DNA from: Sulfuricurvum sp.
Lineage (GTDB): Bacteria; Campylobacterota; Campylobacteria; Campylobacterales; Sulfurimonadaceae
Direction: 5' to 3'
NCBI RefSeq assembly: GCF_023229695.1
Contig: NZ_JALNYS010000002.1
Span: 62,001-126,000 of the forward strand
DNA length: 64,000 bases
The notes beneath the pieces are model-generated. The model worked only from the letters and a program-made list of their open reading frames with translations. It searched no databases and was not told where the DNA came from. The number at the start of each line of letters is the position of its first letter. The first letter of the stretch is position 1. Shown one piece after another: positions 7,650 through 15,578 of this stretch. A program made the position numbers and the translations under genes.

Positions 7650-9221
7650 ATGCAACTGTTAAACACCATCAAATCAAAATTTATCTCTAATTTTATCGCT
7701 GCGGTAGGGGCTATCTTGATTAGTGTCATTGTAGCATACTTCATCGCCATGAGCTCGATCAAAACCATTATGACCAGTGATCTCAATACGGTAGCCGACG
7801 CACTTGAAAAAAATGTAAATTACATTGCCAAAATAGAACCGATGGGGTATCAGGACGAAGGGTTTAAAAAGGAGATCAAGAGCATCAAAATCGGTAAAAG
7901 CGGTTATGTCTATTTTATTAACGCCGAGGGGGTTATGACCATTCATCCCAAAGACGAGGGGCAAAACAAGGCGGGACACGATTACATTGACCATATCCGC
8001 CACGACAAAGCGGGAGGGATTTACGAATACGTATCGGCCACAACCGGACAGGATAAAATTTCCGCCTATCGCTATATTCCCGCATGGGATATGTGGGTCA
8101 TCCCGGGGATCAACAAAGCCGACTATTTTGATGAGCTCAAAGCGGGCTTTATCAAATGGTTCCTTCTGCTGGGGACGATTCTGACCGCAATGCTGGTGAC
8201 CATCAATTACATTACCGGCAACAGTATCCTCAAACCGATCGAGGAGCTCGATCAGGTCTCTTCGGATTTGGCACACGGGAACGGCGATCTGACCAAACGG
8301 CTTCCGATCATGAATCAAAATGATGAAATCGGGATCGCCAGCCGCTACCTTAACAGCTTCATCGATAAGATTCAAACGACCATCAACGATACCAAAAAAA
8401 TCACCTCATCGGCGGTCTATTCCACCGCATCCCTGAGAACTGCCGCGACCAGCCTCTCCACCCAATCGGAAAAAACCAATATGATCGCCCGTACGACCAA
8501 TACTACCGCCGCAGAGATCGGACAAACGCTCGAATCGAGTGTTTCTATGGCCAAAGCCTCTCTGGAAAACAGCCATTCAACCGAGAAAGAGCTCGCCAGT
8601 GTCCGCCAAATCGCCAACATCATTACCCGTGAAATTTACGATACGACGCAAATGAGCAACGATCTGGCCGAACGGTTTGCCCAGCTCTCCAGTGAAGCGG
8701 CCAGCGTTAACGGCGTGCTCAGCATTATCTCCGACATTGCGGATCAGACAAACCTCCTTGCCCTCAATGCCGCCATCGAAGCGGCGCGGGCGGGTGAGCA
8801 CGGGCGAGGATTTGCCGTCGTCGCCGACGAAGTACGCAAACTGGCGGAACGGACCCAAAAAAGTTTGACCGAAATCAACTCCATCATCTCCGTAGTGATC
8901 CAGTCGATCTCCGATTCATCCGATATGATGAGTGCGAACGGGAGCAACATTGAGCGGCTTGCCGAACGGAGTCAGGAGATCGATCTGAAAATCGATTCAG
9001 CCTCCAGTGCGTTGCGGGCCAATGTCAGCGCCAGTCAGCAAAATGCCGAAGAGTCCGAAGCGATGGCCCGCAAAATAAAAGAGATCATCACCAAAGTTTC
9101 CGAAATGTCGGAACTCTCTCAAAACAACCAAAACGACATCAAACAAATCTCCCAGATCGCTACCGAACTCTATGCCGCCGCAGACAGTCTCAACAACCAA
9201 TTGGCCCAATTTAAATCGTAA
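7650..9221 (+). CDS. Methyl-accepting chemotaxis protein with single Cache domain
   Basis: Transmembrane chemoreceptor of 523 residues. TM1 is about residues 7-35. A periplasmic sCache_2-type sensor follows (about 45-170, with GYVYFINAEGVMTIHP and YRYIPAWDMWVIPGI). TM2 is about 178-198, then a HAMP domain and a long signalling coiled coil. The hairpin tip DQTNLLALNAAIEAARAGE with GRGFAVVADEVRKLAE identifies the MA domain that binds CheA/CheW. The ATG at 7650 has an AAGG site 8 bases upstream; the longer frame from GTG 7611 starts within 10 bases of a TACAAT -10 box and is less likely. sCache_2 receptors often sense small carboxylates, but the ligand here cannot be read from sequence. Confidence 0.93.
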   Translation: MQLLNTIKSKFISNFIAAVGAILISVIVAYFIAMSSIKTIMTSDLNTVADALEKNVNYIAKIEPMGYQDEGFKKEIKSIKIGKSGYVYFINAEGVMTIHPKDEGQNKAGHDYIDHIRHDKAGGIYEYVSATTGQDKISAYRYIPAWDMWVIPGINKADYFDELKAGFIKWFLLLGTILTAMLVTINYITGNSILKPIEELDQVSSDLAHGNGDLTKRLPIMNQNDEIGIASRYLNSFIDKIQTTINDTKKITSSAVYSTASLRTAATSLSTQSEKTNMIARTTNTTAAEIGQTLESSVSMAKASLENSHSTEKELASVRQIANIITREIYDTTQMSNDLAERFAQLSSEAASVNGVLSIISDIADQTNLLALNAAIEAARAGEHGRGFAVVADEVRKLAERTQKSLTEINSIISVVIQSISDSSDMMSANGSNIERLAERSQEIDLKIDSASSALRANVSASQQNAEESEAMARKIKEIITKVSEMSELSQNNQNDIKQISQIATELYAAADSLNNQLAQFKS

Positions 9222-9226
9222 CCCCT

Positions 9227-9309
9227 CGCTAAAAAGCTTCCCGTATCTTTCGGATACGGGAGATTACCAACCTTTTCGCACGTGTTTAGACAAGGTGCAT
9301 AAGGTCAAT
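9227..9309 (+). repeat. Dispersed palindromic element, partial copy R1
   Basis: Right-hand part of the element described at 44669-44810. The hairpin stem CCCGTATC (9240-9247) / GATACGGG (9253-9260) surrounds the loop TTTCG. It is followed by the GCAC...GGTGC segment and the terminal repeat GTGCATAAGGTCAAT. The left hairpins are missing. It sits directly upstream of the ribosome site of the gene at 9328, so it is likely to lie in its mRNA leader. Confidence 0.85.
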
Positions 9310-9327
9310 TACCTAAAAAGGAGCACC

Positions 9328-10131
9328 ATGAGATTTCAAATTTTACTCTTCGTCTGCATGACGGCAGCCGTTCTGCAGGGCGAGGAGGGGACGGTTGAAA
9401 CGGCTTCGACGCAGCCACAGGCGATAGAGCGCCCCGCTATTCAGGAAGTTGTGCTGAGCAATAAAGAGCCTCTCAATGTCGCTGTTGCCAATAAAGAGCC
9501 GTTGAGCGTTACCGTTGCCAATTTTCCGGCAGTCGGGGTCCAAGCCGTATCATTGGAAAATGACGATCCGATCCGCGTCCGTCTCATAGAACCGGTTGAA
9601 ATCGTCCAAAAAGAGAGGGGGGAGCTCTCCTTTTTAAACGACGCCACCAATCTCTTGACGGTGGAAACATCGGCGACGCTGGGAAAACTGGGAACCGATC
9701 TGCAAACGATTTATCTCTATAAAGTGAATCTCAAAAACGATCTCGGAGAAAAAACCGGGGTGAAACTCCATTTTATCGCCGAGGACAAACTTGAAATCAG
9801 CAAAGACTTCAAAATTCTCGTAGAGAATGAAATCTATATGGATGAAAATAAGGTCGAAAAGCTTCAGAAAGCCCTCTCTAAAATCCTCTCTCTTGCAAGC
9901 GGTACCGTTGAGAATAAAGATTTCAAATTGAGTTTTAAAACACCCGATGATTTTGAGCTGACCCTCTACACGACCAAAAAAATGTTCGGAAACGGCAGAG
10001 ATGTAACGGCAACCATGGTGATCGGAAAAGAGCAAAAATACAGTTCCAAAAGCGTTCTGAACCTTAAAGAGCTCACCGAGTTTAAAACTATGCTGGATCT
10101 CTACAAAACGACCAAAATCAATCCGATCTGA
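9328..10131 (+). CDS. Exported protein of unknown function
   Basis: The ATG at 9328 follows AAAAAGGAG with good spacing, giving 267 residues. An N-terminal signal peptide (MRFQILLFVCMTAAVLQG) is followed by a Glu/Thr-rich stretch. A short internal repeat follows, in which the motif NKEPL(N/S)V(A/T)VAN occurs twice at about residues 48-70. The remainder (about 105-267) is a charged alpha/beta region rich in Lys and Glu with no motif I recognise. It is monocistronic by appearance, with a copy of the dispersed palindromic element filling the short gap after the chemoreceptor gene. No function assigned. Confidence 0.75.
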   Translation: MRFQILLFVCMTAAVLQGEEGTVETASTQPQAIERPAIQEVVLSNKEPLNVAVANKEPLSVTVANFPAVGVQAVSLENDDPIRVRLIEPVEIVQKERGELSFLNDATNLLTVETSATLGKLGTDLQTIYLYKVNLKNDLGEKTGVKLHFIAEDKLEISKDFKILVENEIYMDENKVEKLQKALSKILSLASGTVENKDFKLSFKTPDDFELTLYTTKKMFGNGRDVTATMVIGKEQKYSSKSVLNLKELTEFKTMLDLYKTTKINPI

Positions 10132-10149
10132 TCCGCCGTCCCCAAAATT

Positions 10150-10158
10150 CCTGCTATA
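10150..10158 (+). promoter_or_regulatory. Extended -10 promoter of the cobamide operon
   Basis: TGCTATAAT (10150-10158) is an extended -10 element about 32 bases before the first ATG (10190). The predicted leader is only about 25 bases and has no room for a cobalamin riboswitch, so B12-type feedback through a riboswitch at this position can be excluded. Confidence 0.6.
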
Positions 10159-10189
10159 ATGCGCCCCACTTTTCAAAGGAGGCGGACGG

Positions 10190-10552
10190 ATGCGCTCACC
10201 ACGCGGTTTTGGCAAAAACTATTTCACCCTTAGTGCGATTCAGGCCTATGCCTCCGCCCATCGTCTGAGCCAGAATGCCCAGCGTATCCGTCTTCACCGT
10301 GAAAACCGTCTCCAGATTGCCGAAGAAGCCGATGCGATCGACGATCCGCCGCCCGATCTCCTAACCCCGATCCAACCGCTCCCTTCCCAAGGGGGACTCT
10401 GTAACTGCCGCTTTGCACGTCTCAGCCACCTGTGTCTGCGCAATCACACCTCTGCTAAAAAACTTACCGTCTCGCCGATTCATACCTATTCAACCCTCTC
10501 CCCGCCCGTCCATCAAAATGCCTCTCATGGCCTCAACCATTTTAAAAAATAA
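10190..10552 (+). CDS. Small protein leading the cobamide operon, unknown function
   Basis: A 120-residue frame starts at an ATG preceded by a near-perfect AAAGGAGG 8 bases upstream and by an extended -10 promoter, so it is very likely translated. The N-terminal half is basic and helical. The middle is Asp/Pro-rich, and a short cysteine cluster (LCNCRFARLSHLC, about residues 69-81) is followed by a His/Ser/Pro-rich tail. No signal peptide or known domain is recognised. It ends 13 bases before btuB. The Cys/His content could bind a metal or corrinoid, but that is speculation. Confidence 0.55.
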   Translation: MRSPRGFGKNYFTLSAIQAYASAHRLSQNAQRIRLHRENRLQIAEEADAIDDPPPDLLTPIQPLPSQGGLCNCRFARLSHLCLRNHTSAKKLTVSPIHTYSTLSPPVHQNASHGLNHFKK

Positions 10553-10565
10553 ATCAAGGATTTTT

Positions 10566-12359
10566 ATGGACAAATACACTCTCTCCCTCATCGGTGCATC
10601 CCTGCTGATGAGCCCGCTGTGCGCACATGATATCACACTCGATCCCATCATGGTCAGCGCCTCTAAAACAGAGCAATCATTAAGCACCATTACCGCCAAC
10701 GCCACCGTTATTACGGCAGAAGAACTGGAAGAAAAGCATATTGCAACCGTTGCTGAAGCGCTGAATCTTGTTTCGGGAATCAGCACCATCAGCAATGGAG
10801 GAGTTGGAAAATCAACCTCTGTGTTTGTCCGGGGATTTGATTCCAAACGGGTTTTGGTACTGATCGACGGTATCCGCTACAACGATCCTACCGGTTTGAA
10901 CGGTGCTCCGTATGAGCATTTAATGGTAACCGATATTGAGCGGATCGAAATAATCAAGGGAGCTCAAAGCGGCGTCTGGGGTGCCGATGCCAGTGCCGGC
11001 GTTATCAATATCCTCACCAAAAGCGCGCAAAACGGACTTCACGGAGCCATTACCGGCGAATACGGCACGTTTAATACCCAAAAATACGGGGCAACCGCAT
11101 CCTATGCTACCGACACCTATTACGTCAAAGCCGCCTCAACGACCGTGGATACCGACGGCTTTAGCGCCCAGGCGCCCAAAGGGGTTGATATCACGACCCT
11201 CGAGGATGACGGATACAGAAATACAACGACCTCGCTCAGCGCAGGGTATAAATTCGATTCAATGAATAAAATCGACCTCAAGCATACGGCTATCCATGCG
11301 ACAACCGAAAGCGACCCGTATAACAACCCAAACGGCATCTATAACAGCATCGTGGAAGAGAGTTTCTCTTCTCTCAACGTCAACCACATTGACAGCTTCA
11401 ACGAGATCAATCTCTACGCAAAACACTCCTCTTTCGAAAGAGATTATCCGCAAGATCTTTATACGAAAGCATTTGACGGAGTCGTAACCGAATACGGCCT
11501 CTCTTCGCGTATCCCTTATCGGAGTAAAAACGATTTCGTTCTAATCGGCGCGGATACGAAAAGCTTTGAACATCGCAATGATTTCGACAAAAAATACACC
11601 AATACTGCCCTGTTTATGACCAACAGCAACACCTTTAACGGCCGTACCACTCTCACCGAATCGGTGCGACAGGACAACTACGACGCCTTTCATGACAAAA
11701 CAACCGGGAAGATCGGGGTAAAACACTTTTTGGATAACGGGTTTTATCTCTCCTCCAATTACGGAACCGCGTATAATATCCCGACCGTTTACAATCTCTA
11801 CGGCCCCTACGGCAGCACGACGATAACACCCGAAAGCACCAAAAGCTTTGACGCGTCGGTCGGGTACAAAGGGGTGGTGCTCACCTATTTTTACAATACG
11901 ATCGAGGATATGATCGACTTTGACATGAGCACCTATAAATACAATAACATCCGGGGGACCTCGACGTTCAAAGGATTTGAAGCCGAGTATAAAAAAGAGT
12001 TCCTTTCCAAAACGCTCCTCTCCCTGAACTATACACGGCTCAGCGCAAAAGACAAAGACGGCTTTGACTTGGCACGACGGGCAAACGAGAACTTCAAATT
12101 CGGAATCGATTATTACGGCATCGAAAAACTTCATGTCGGAGTGTTTGGAGAATACGTCGGTTCCCGATATGATGACAAAGAACAAACCAGACAAACGGGG
12201 CGTTACACGCTTACCAATGCCGTCGTCAATTATGATCTTTCAAAAACGGTGAGCCTTTACACCAAAATCGATAATATTACCGACAAATATTATCAGAGCG
12301 TCCACGGATATGCGACCTCTTCGCGTGCGTGGTATGCAGGGTTGAAGGTCTCCTTTTGA
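10566..12359 (+). CDS. btuB: TonB-dependent outer-membrane corrinoid receptor (BtuB-like)
   Basis: The ATG at 10566 follows AAGGA; the longer frame from 10413 overlaps the preceding gene and lacks a signal peptide start. The 597-residue protein has a signal peptide ending near LCAHD and a TonB-box-like segment (DPIMVSA). A plug domain follows (VFVRGFDSKRVLVLIDGIRY, IERIEIIKG, WGADASAGVINI). The beta-barrel runs to an aromatic C-terminus (WYAGLKVSF). The corrinoid specificity is inferred from the operon, since the next genes are btuF, btuD, btuC and cobamide synthesis genes. It is slightly smaller than E. coli BtuB. Confidence 0.9.
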   Translation: MDKYTLSLIGASLLMSPLCAHDITLDPIMVSASKTEQSLSTITANATVITAEELEEKHIATVAEALNLVSGISTISNGGVGKSTSVFVRGFDSKRVLVLIDGIRYNDPTGLNGAPYEHLMVTDIERIEIIKGAQSGVWGADASAGVINILTKSAQNGLHGAITGEYGTFNTQKYGATASYATDTYYVKAASTTVDTDGFSAQAPKGVDITTLEDDGYRNTTTSLSAGYKFDSMNKIDLKHTAIHATTESDPYNNPNGIYNSIVEESFSSLNVNHIDSFNEINLYAKHSSFERDYPQDLYTKAFDGVVTEYGLSSRIPYRSKNDFVLIGADTKSFEHRNDFDKKYTNTALFMTNSNTFNGRTTLTESVRQDNYDAFHDKTTGKIGVKHFLDNGFYLSSNYGTAYNIPTVYNLYGPYGSTTITPESTKSFDASVGYKGVVLTYFYNTIEDMIDFDMSTYKYNNIRGTSTFKGFEAEYKKEFLSKTLLSLNYTRLSAKDKDGFDLARRANENFKFGIDYYGIEKLHVGVFGEYVGSRYDDKEQTRQTGRYTLTNAVVNYDLSKTVSLYTKIDNITDKYYQSVHGYATSSRAWYAGLKVSF

Positions 12360-13177
12360 AAATAGTTCTATGGTTGATTCTGGCACTCTCAGTCTATGCA
12401 CAGGAGCGGATCATCGCCCTCAGCCCCTCCATCAATGAAACCCTCTATGCCCTCGGGGCAGGGGATCAGGTAGTGGCCAATACCGAGTACTGCAACTATC
12501 CCCCCGAAGCCAAAAACAAACCCAAAGTGGGGGGTTATTTCTCCCCATCGCTGGAGAAAATCCTCTCGCTTAACCCCACGACGGTGATCTTGCAGGAAAA
12601 TAACGCCGCGTTAGCCGAAAAACTGACCCGACTGGGGATCCGCACGGCGGTGATCCGGATCGATACCTACCCCTCGATCCGCCGGTCGATTCTCACCATC
12701 GGCCGCATCGTCCGCAAAGAGGGAAAAGCCCACGCCATCGTGAGCGAACTCGATCAAAAACTCCGCGCACTGAGGGGGATTGTCCGCAACCAAAAAATTT
12801 TGATGGTGTTCGGACACAATACCGATCTCTCTAAAAGCATCTATGTCTCGGGGCAGAATCTCTATTTTGATGACCTCATCAAAGAGAGCGGCAACACCAA
12901 TGCCCTCCAAAGCCGCCGAAAGGGGCAACCGGTTCTCAATCTCGAAAACATTATTGCCCTCAACCCCGACATGATTATCCTCCTCGCCCCGAATACTAAG
13001 GAGCAGGGATTAACCAAAGAGGCGTTGATCGCTCCGTGGCGCCACCTCCCGATCAATGCGGCTAAAGAAGGGAAGATTTATGTCGAAGATCAGCCCTACT
13101 CCAGTAATCCGAGTCCCCGTCTGGGTCTTTTTTTAGAGGATATGAGGGGGTACATGATCGATGCTGCACGTCGCTAA
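12356..13177 (+). CDS. btuF: Periplasmic corrinoid-binding protein (BtuF-like)
   Basis: Substrate-binding component of the corrinoid ABC importer, 273 residues. The preferred start is the TTG at 12356, which overlaps the btuB stop (TTGA). It has GAAGG 7 bases upstream and gives a clean signal peptide (MKIVLWLILALSVYA). A GTG at 12329 would add nine non-signal-like residues. The mature part has the class III binding-protein pattern ERIIALSPSINETLYALGAG, then VGGYFSPSLEKILSLNPTTVIL and a second lobe with LENIIALNPDMIILLAP. The gene overlaps btuD by 17 bases. Confidence 0.88.
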   Translation: MKIVLWLILALSVYAQERIIALSPSINETLYALGAGDQVVANTEYCNYPPEAKNKPKVGGYFSPSLEKILSLNPTTVILQENNAALAEKLTRLGIRTAVIRIDTYPSIRRSILTIGRIVRKEGKAHAIVSELDQKLRALRGIVRNQKILMVFGHNTDLSKSIYVSGQNLYFDDLIKESGNTNALQSRRKGQPVLNLENIIALNPDMIILLAPNTKEQGLTKEALIAPWRHLPINAAKEGKIYVEDQPYSSNPSPRLGLFLEDMRGYMIDAARR

Positions 13178-13874
13178 TCTCACCGCTCAAATCTTAAAAA
13201 ATATCCGTTTCACCCTGAGAGAGGGGGAGAATCTGACAATTCTGGGCAACAACGGCAGCGGCAAAACGACGTTGGCCAGAGCACTTTGCCATCTCCTCCC
13301 CTCCCAAAATATTTTTCTGGAAGGGAAAAATATGGGTGAAATCGCACCCCACCTCCGTTCACGGGTGATCAACTATGTCCCCACGACCCTCGATATTTAC
13401 GATGAGTACCTGAGCGTAAGTGATTATTTAGAGCTCAATCAATTCGAGTCTGCCGATCCTCGAAAAAGGGAGGAAATTCTCGAAGCGTTGGAGATAGAGC
13501 ATCTCAAACACTCCCCCTGCCAAAACCTCAGCAGCGGGGAGTCCTCCCTGCTCCTGATCGCCGGAGCGATCCTCCACCGTGCCCGATACACGATTCTCGA
13601 TGAGCCGACTGCCAATCTCGATCAGGCTAAAAAAGTAAAAATCTACCGTCTCCTCAAAAACGGCTCCTATTTTCAAAACACGATCATCATTACCCATGAT
13701 CTGAATTTGGCCTACAAACTCGGATATGACGTTCTCTATCTGGAAGAGGGGAGTGTCCGGTTCTTCGGAGGGTGCGGTGATTTTTTCGATCCCTCCCATC
13801 TTGAGGGCTGTTTCGGCAACGCGGTTCAAAATATCGGCGGAAACTTTGTGGTGAATTACGATGAAGTACGTTAG
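13161..13874 (+). CDS. btuD: Corrinoid ABC transporter ATP-binding protein
   Basis: ATPase of the BtuCD-type importer, 237 residues. Walker A is GNNGSGKTT (about 30-38), the ABC signature is LSSGE, Walker B is YTILDEPT, and the switch His is in IIITHDLNLAYKLG. The Q-loop region is divergent (YVPTTLDIYDEYLSVSDYLELNQ has no clear glutamine at the normal place), which is unusual but not inactivating by itself. It overlaps both btuF and btuC, so expression is coupled. FecE-type siderophore ATPases look similar; the operon decides the call. Confidence 0.9.
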   Translation: MLHVANLTAQILKNIRFTLREGENLTILGNNGSGKTTLARALCHLLPSQNIFLEGKNMGEIAPHLRSRVINYVPTTLDIYDEYLSVSDYLELNQFESADPRKREEILEALEIEHLKHSPCQNLSSGESSLLLIAGAILHRARYTILDEPTANLDQAKKVKIYRLLKNGSYFQNTIIITHDLNLAYKLGYDVLYLEEGSVRFFGGCGDFFDPSHLEGCFGNAVQNIGGNFVVNYDEVR

Positions 13875-14814
13875 TCTTATTCTATCCCTAGCGGTTCTTA
13901 TCATTGCCCCATTTTTGGGAGAGATCGCTGTGAATATCCAAGAGATTTTCAACCCCGCATCCGCTTCGTCGATGCTTTTTTGGGAGATCCGCTTTCCTAG
14001 AGTGATTATCGCCTTTTGCAGCGGTGCGATCCTCGCTCTCGCGGGGCTTGTCTTTCAGAGTGTCTTTCGCAATCCCCTCACCACCCCCTTCACCCTCGGC
14101 GTTGCCAGCGGTGCGACATTGGGGAGTGCACTGGCGATTGTTTTTTTTGGCGGTATTCTCTTTTGGCAATACCTACTCAGCTTTTTCGGGGCGTTATTGA
14201 CGGTAGCCGTCCTCTTTTTACTCTCACGTTCCCTCAAATCGGCGCAGACCGGTTCGCTGTTGCTCGTGGGAATCGCGTTGTCTTTTTTCTATTCGGCCGC
14301 CCTTATGGTTCTTTATTACCTGAGCGATTTTGAACAGAGCTATTCGATTGTCCGCTTTACGATGGGGAGTCTGAATATTATCGGATTCGAGACCGTCTAT
14401 CCGATACTCATCGCATCGCTTCTGTTTTTGGCTTCGATCCATTTACAGCGCAAACCGCTGAGGCTTCTGTTGACGTCGCTTGATTTTGCGTTTTTAAAAG
14501 GGGTCCACGTCTCACGGCTTATTATGAGCCTCTTACTCCTCACCTCTTTGGCCGTAGCGGTATGCGTCAGCGTCGTGGGGCCTATCGGGTTTGTGGGGCT
14601 GATCGTCCCCCATATCATCAAACTCCTCTACCGTCGCAGCAGCGATACTCTGATCCTCCCGACCTTTTTTTACGGCGGGATTTTTTTGGTGGCGTGTGAT
14701 CTCGTCGCCCGCAATCTCGGAGCCGCTTCAGACATCCCCATCGGCGTCGTTACCTCCTTTTTAGGCGGGCCGTTCTTTATCTATCTGATTGTACAGCGCA
14801 ATAAAGGAAAATGA
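13861..14814 (+). CDS. btuC: Corrinoid ABC transporter permease (FecCD family)
   Basis: Integral membrane subunit of 317 residues with about 9-10 hydrophobic helices and the FecCD/BtuC hallmarks: RFPRVIIAFCSGAILALAG, FRNPLTTPFTLGVASGATLG, GPIGFVGLIVPHIIKLL (the coupling-helix region) and IPIGVVTSFLGGPFFIYL at the end. The ATG overlaps the 3' end of btuD by 14 bases. The stop overlaps the next start (ATGA). Confidence 0.93.
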   Translation: MKYVSLILSLAVLIIAPFLGEIAVNIQEIFNPASASSMLFWEIRFPRVIIAFCSGAILALAGLVFQSVFRNPLTTPFTLGVASGATLGSALAIVFFGGILFWQYLLSFFGALLTVAVLFLLSRSLKSAQTGSLLLVGIALSFFYSAALMVLYYLSDFEQSYSIVRFTMGSLNIIGFETVYPILIASLLFLASIHLQRKPLRLLLTSLDFAFLKGVHVSRLIMSLLLLTSLAVAVCVSVVGPIGFVGLIVPHIIKLLYRRSSDTLILPTFFYGGIFLVACDLVARNLGAASDIPIGVVTSFLGGPFFIYLIVQRNKGK

Positions 14815-15578
14815 TGGGAGTTAAAACAACCCTTTTTCTAGACGATTTACCCCCATTTTTGGACGCCAAAACTATCCATCCCACACAAGATGGGGTAACG
14901 GACAGCGTCTATCTCATCGACGAGAAGTGGGTCGTAAAGCTCTTTGAGCAAAGCAGTGTGAAAAGCGTCGAAGAAGAACTACGATTGCTTACACTGTGTA
15001 AAACACTCCCTATCGCCACAAGTGTCGGAAATATTTTGACCATTCATACGAAACCTGCCCTGATTTATCGCCGTTGCTGCGGGGAGAGCCTCAAAAATGC
15101 CACTGTAGATGACGTAAAACAAATCGGTGCGTTTTTAAAAGCGTTTCATGCAAAAACATCCACGCTCCAAAGTACCAATGAAAAACTGTTTGAGAGGGCG
15201 CGGATGGAGGGGATGATTCGTGAGACAAATGTTGAAATTTTCGATACGCTGTTCAAAAAAATCGATCTCACCCTCCGCAACGACGGAATCATTCACGGGG
15301 ATCTTTTTTTGGATAACGCCCTGTTTGAGGGGGGAAGCCTCTCGTGCGTTATCGATTTTTCTCAGGCGTGCAACGGCGATTTTCTCTTCGATCTCGCCGT
15401 CGCGGCTCTCTCGTGGTGCGACAGTGATGAAAAAACGGAGGCGCTGCTGGAGAGCTACGGCGCAACGCTCACATTGGACGAATTTCGCCCTTACCGTGAG
15501 TATGCAACGCTGTTTTACAGCGTCAACCGCTACCTTAACGGCGGGAACTATCAAGAACTATTGGAGAAATTAGTATGA
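14811..15578 (+). CDS. APH-fold kinase of the cobamide operon (homoserine-kinase-like)
   Basis: Protein of 255 residues with the aminoglycoside phosphotransferase / small-molecule kinase fold. It has an N-lobe (KWVVKLF with the ATP-binding Lys), the catalytic loop IIHGDLFLDNALFEG and the metal-binding CVIDFSQACNGDFLFDLAV. These segments closely follow the APH-type homoserine kinases (pseudomonad ThrB), whose substrate L-homoserine is chemically close to L-threonine. The gene overlaps btuC and cobT and is tightly embedded among nucleotide-loop genes. That placement suggests it makes L-threonine phosphate (or aminopropanol phosphate) for the CobD/CbiB steps. No GHMP-type PduX kinase is seen. 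The family call is firm; the substrate is inference. Confidence 0.8.
   Translation: MMGVKTTLFLDDLPPFLDAKTIHPTQDGVTDSVYLIDEKWVVKLFEQSSVKSVEEELRLLTLCKTLPIATSVGNILTIHTKPALIYRRCCGESLKNATVDDVKQIGAFLKAFHAKTSTLQSTNEKLFERARMEGMIRETNVEIFDTLFKKIDLTLRNDGIIHGDLFLDNALFEGGSLSCVIDFSQACNGDFLFDLAVAALSWCDSDEKTEALLESYGATLTLDEFRPYREYATLFYSVNRYLNGGNYQELLEKLV

Noticed and set aside
9172..9327. N-terminal extension of the exported protein at 9328
   Set aside because: It overlaps the chemoreceptor gene and repeat R1; the signal peptide begins at 9328.
10100..10190. Cobalamin riboswitch before the btuB operon
   Set aside because: The extended -10 promoter leaves only about 25 bases of leader, and no B12-box-like sequence is visible.
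10413..10565. N-terminal extension of BtuB
   Set aside because: It overlaps the upstream gene out of frame, and the signal peptide and ribosome site fit ATG 10566.
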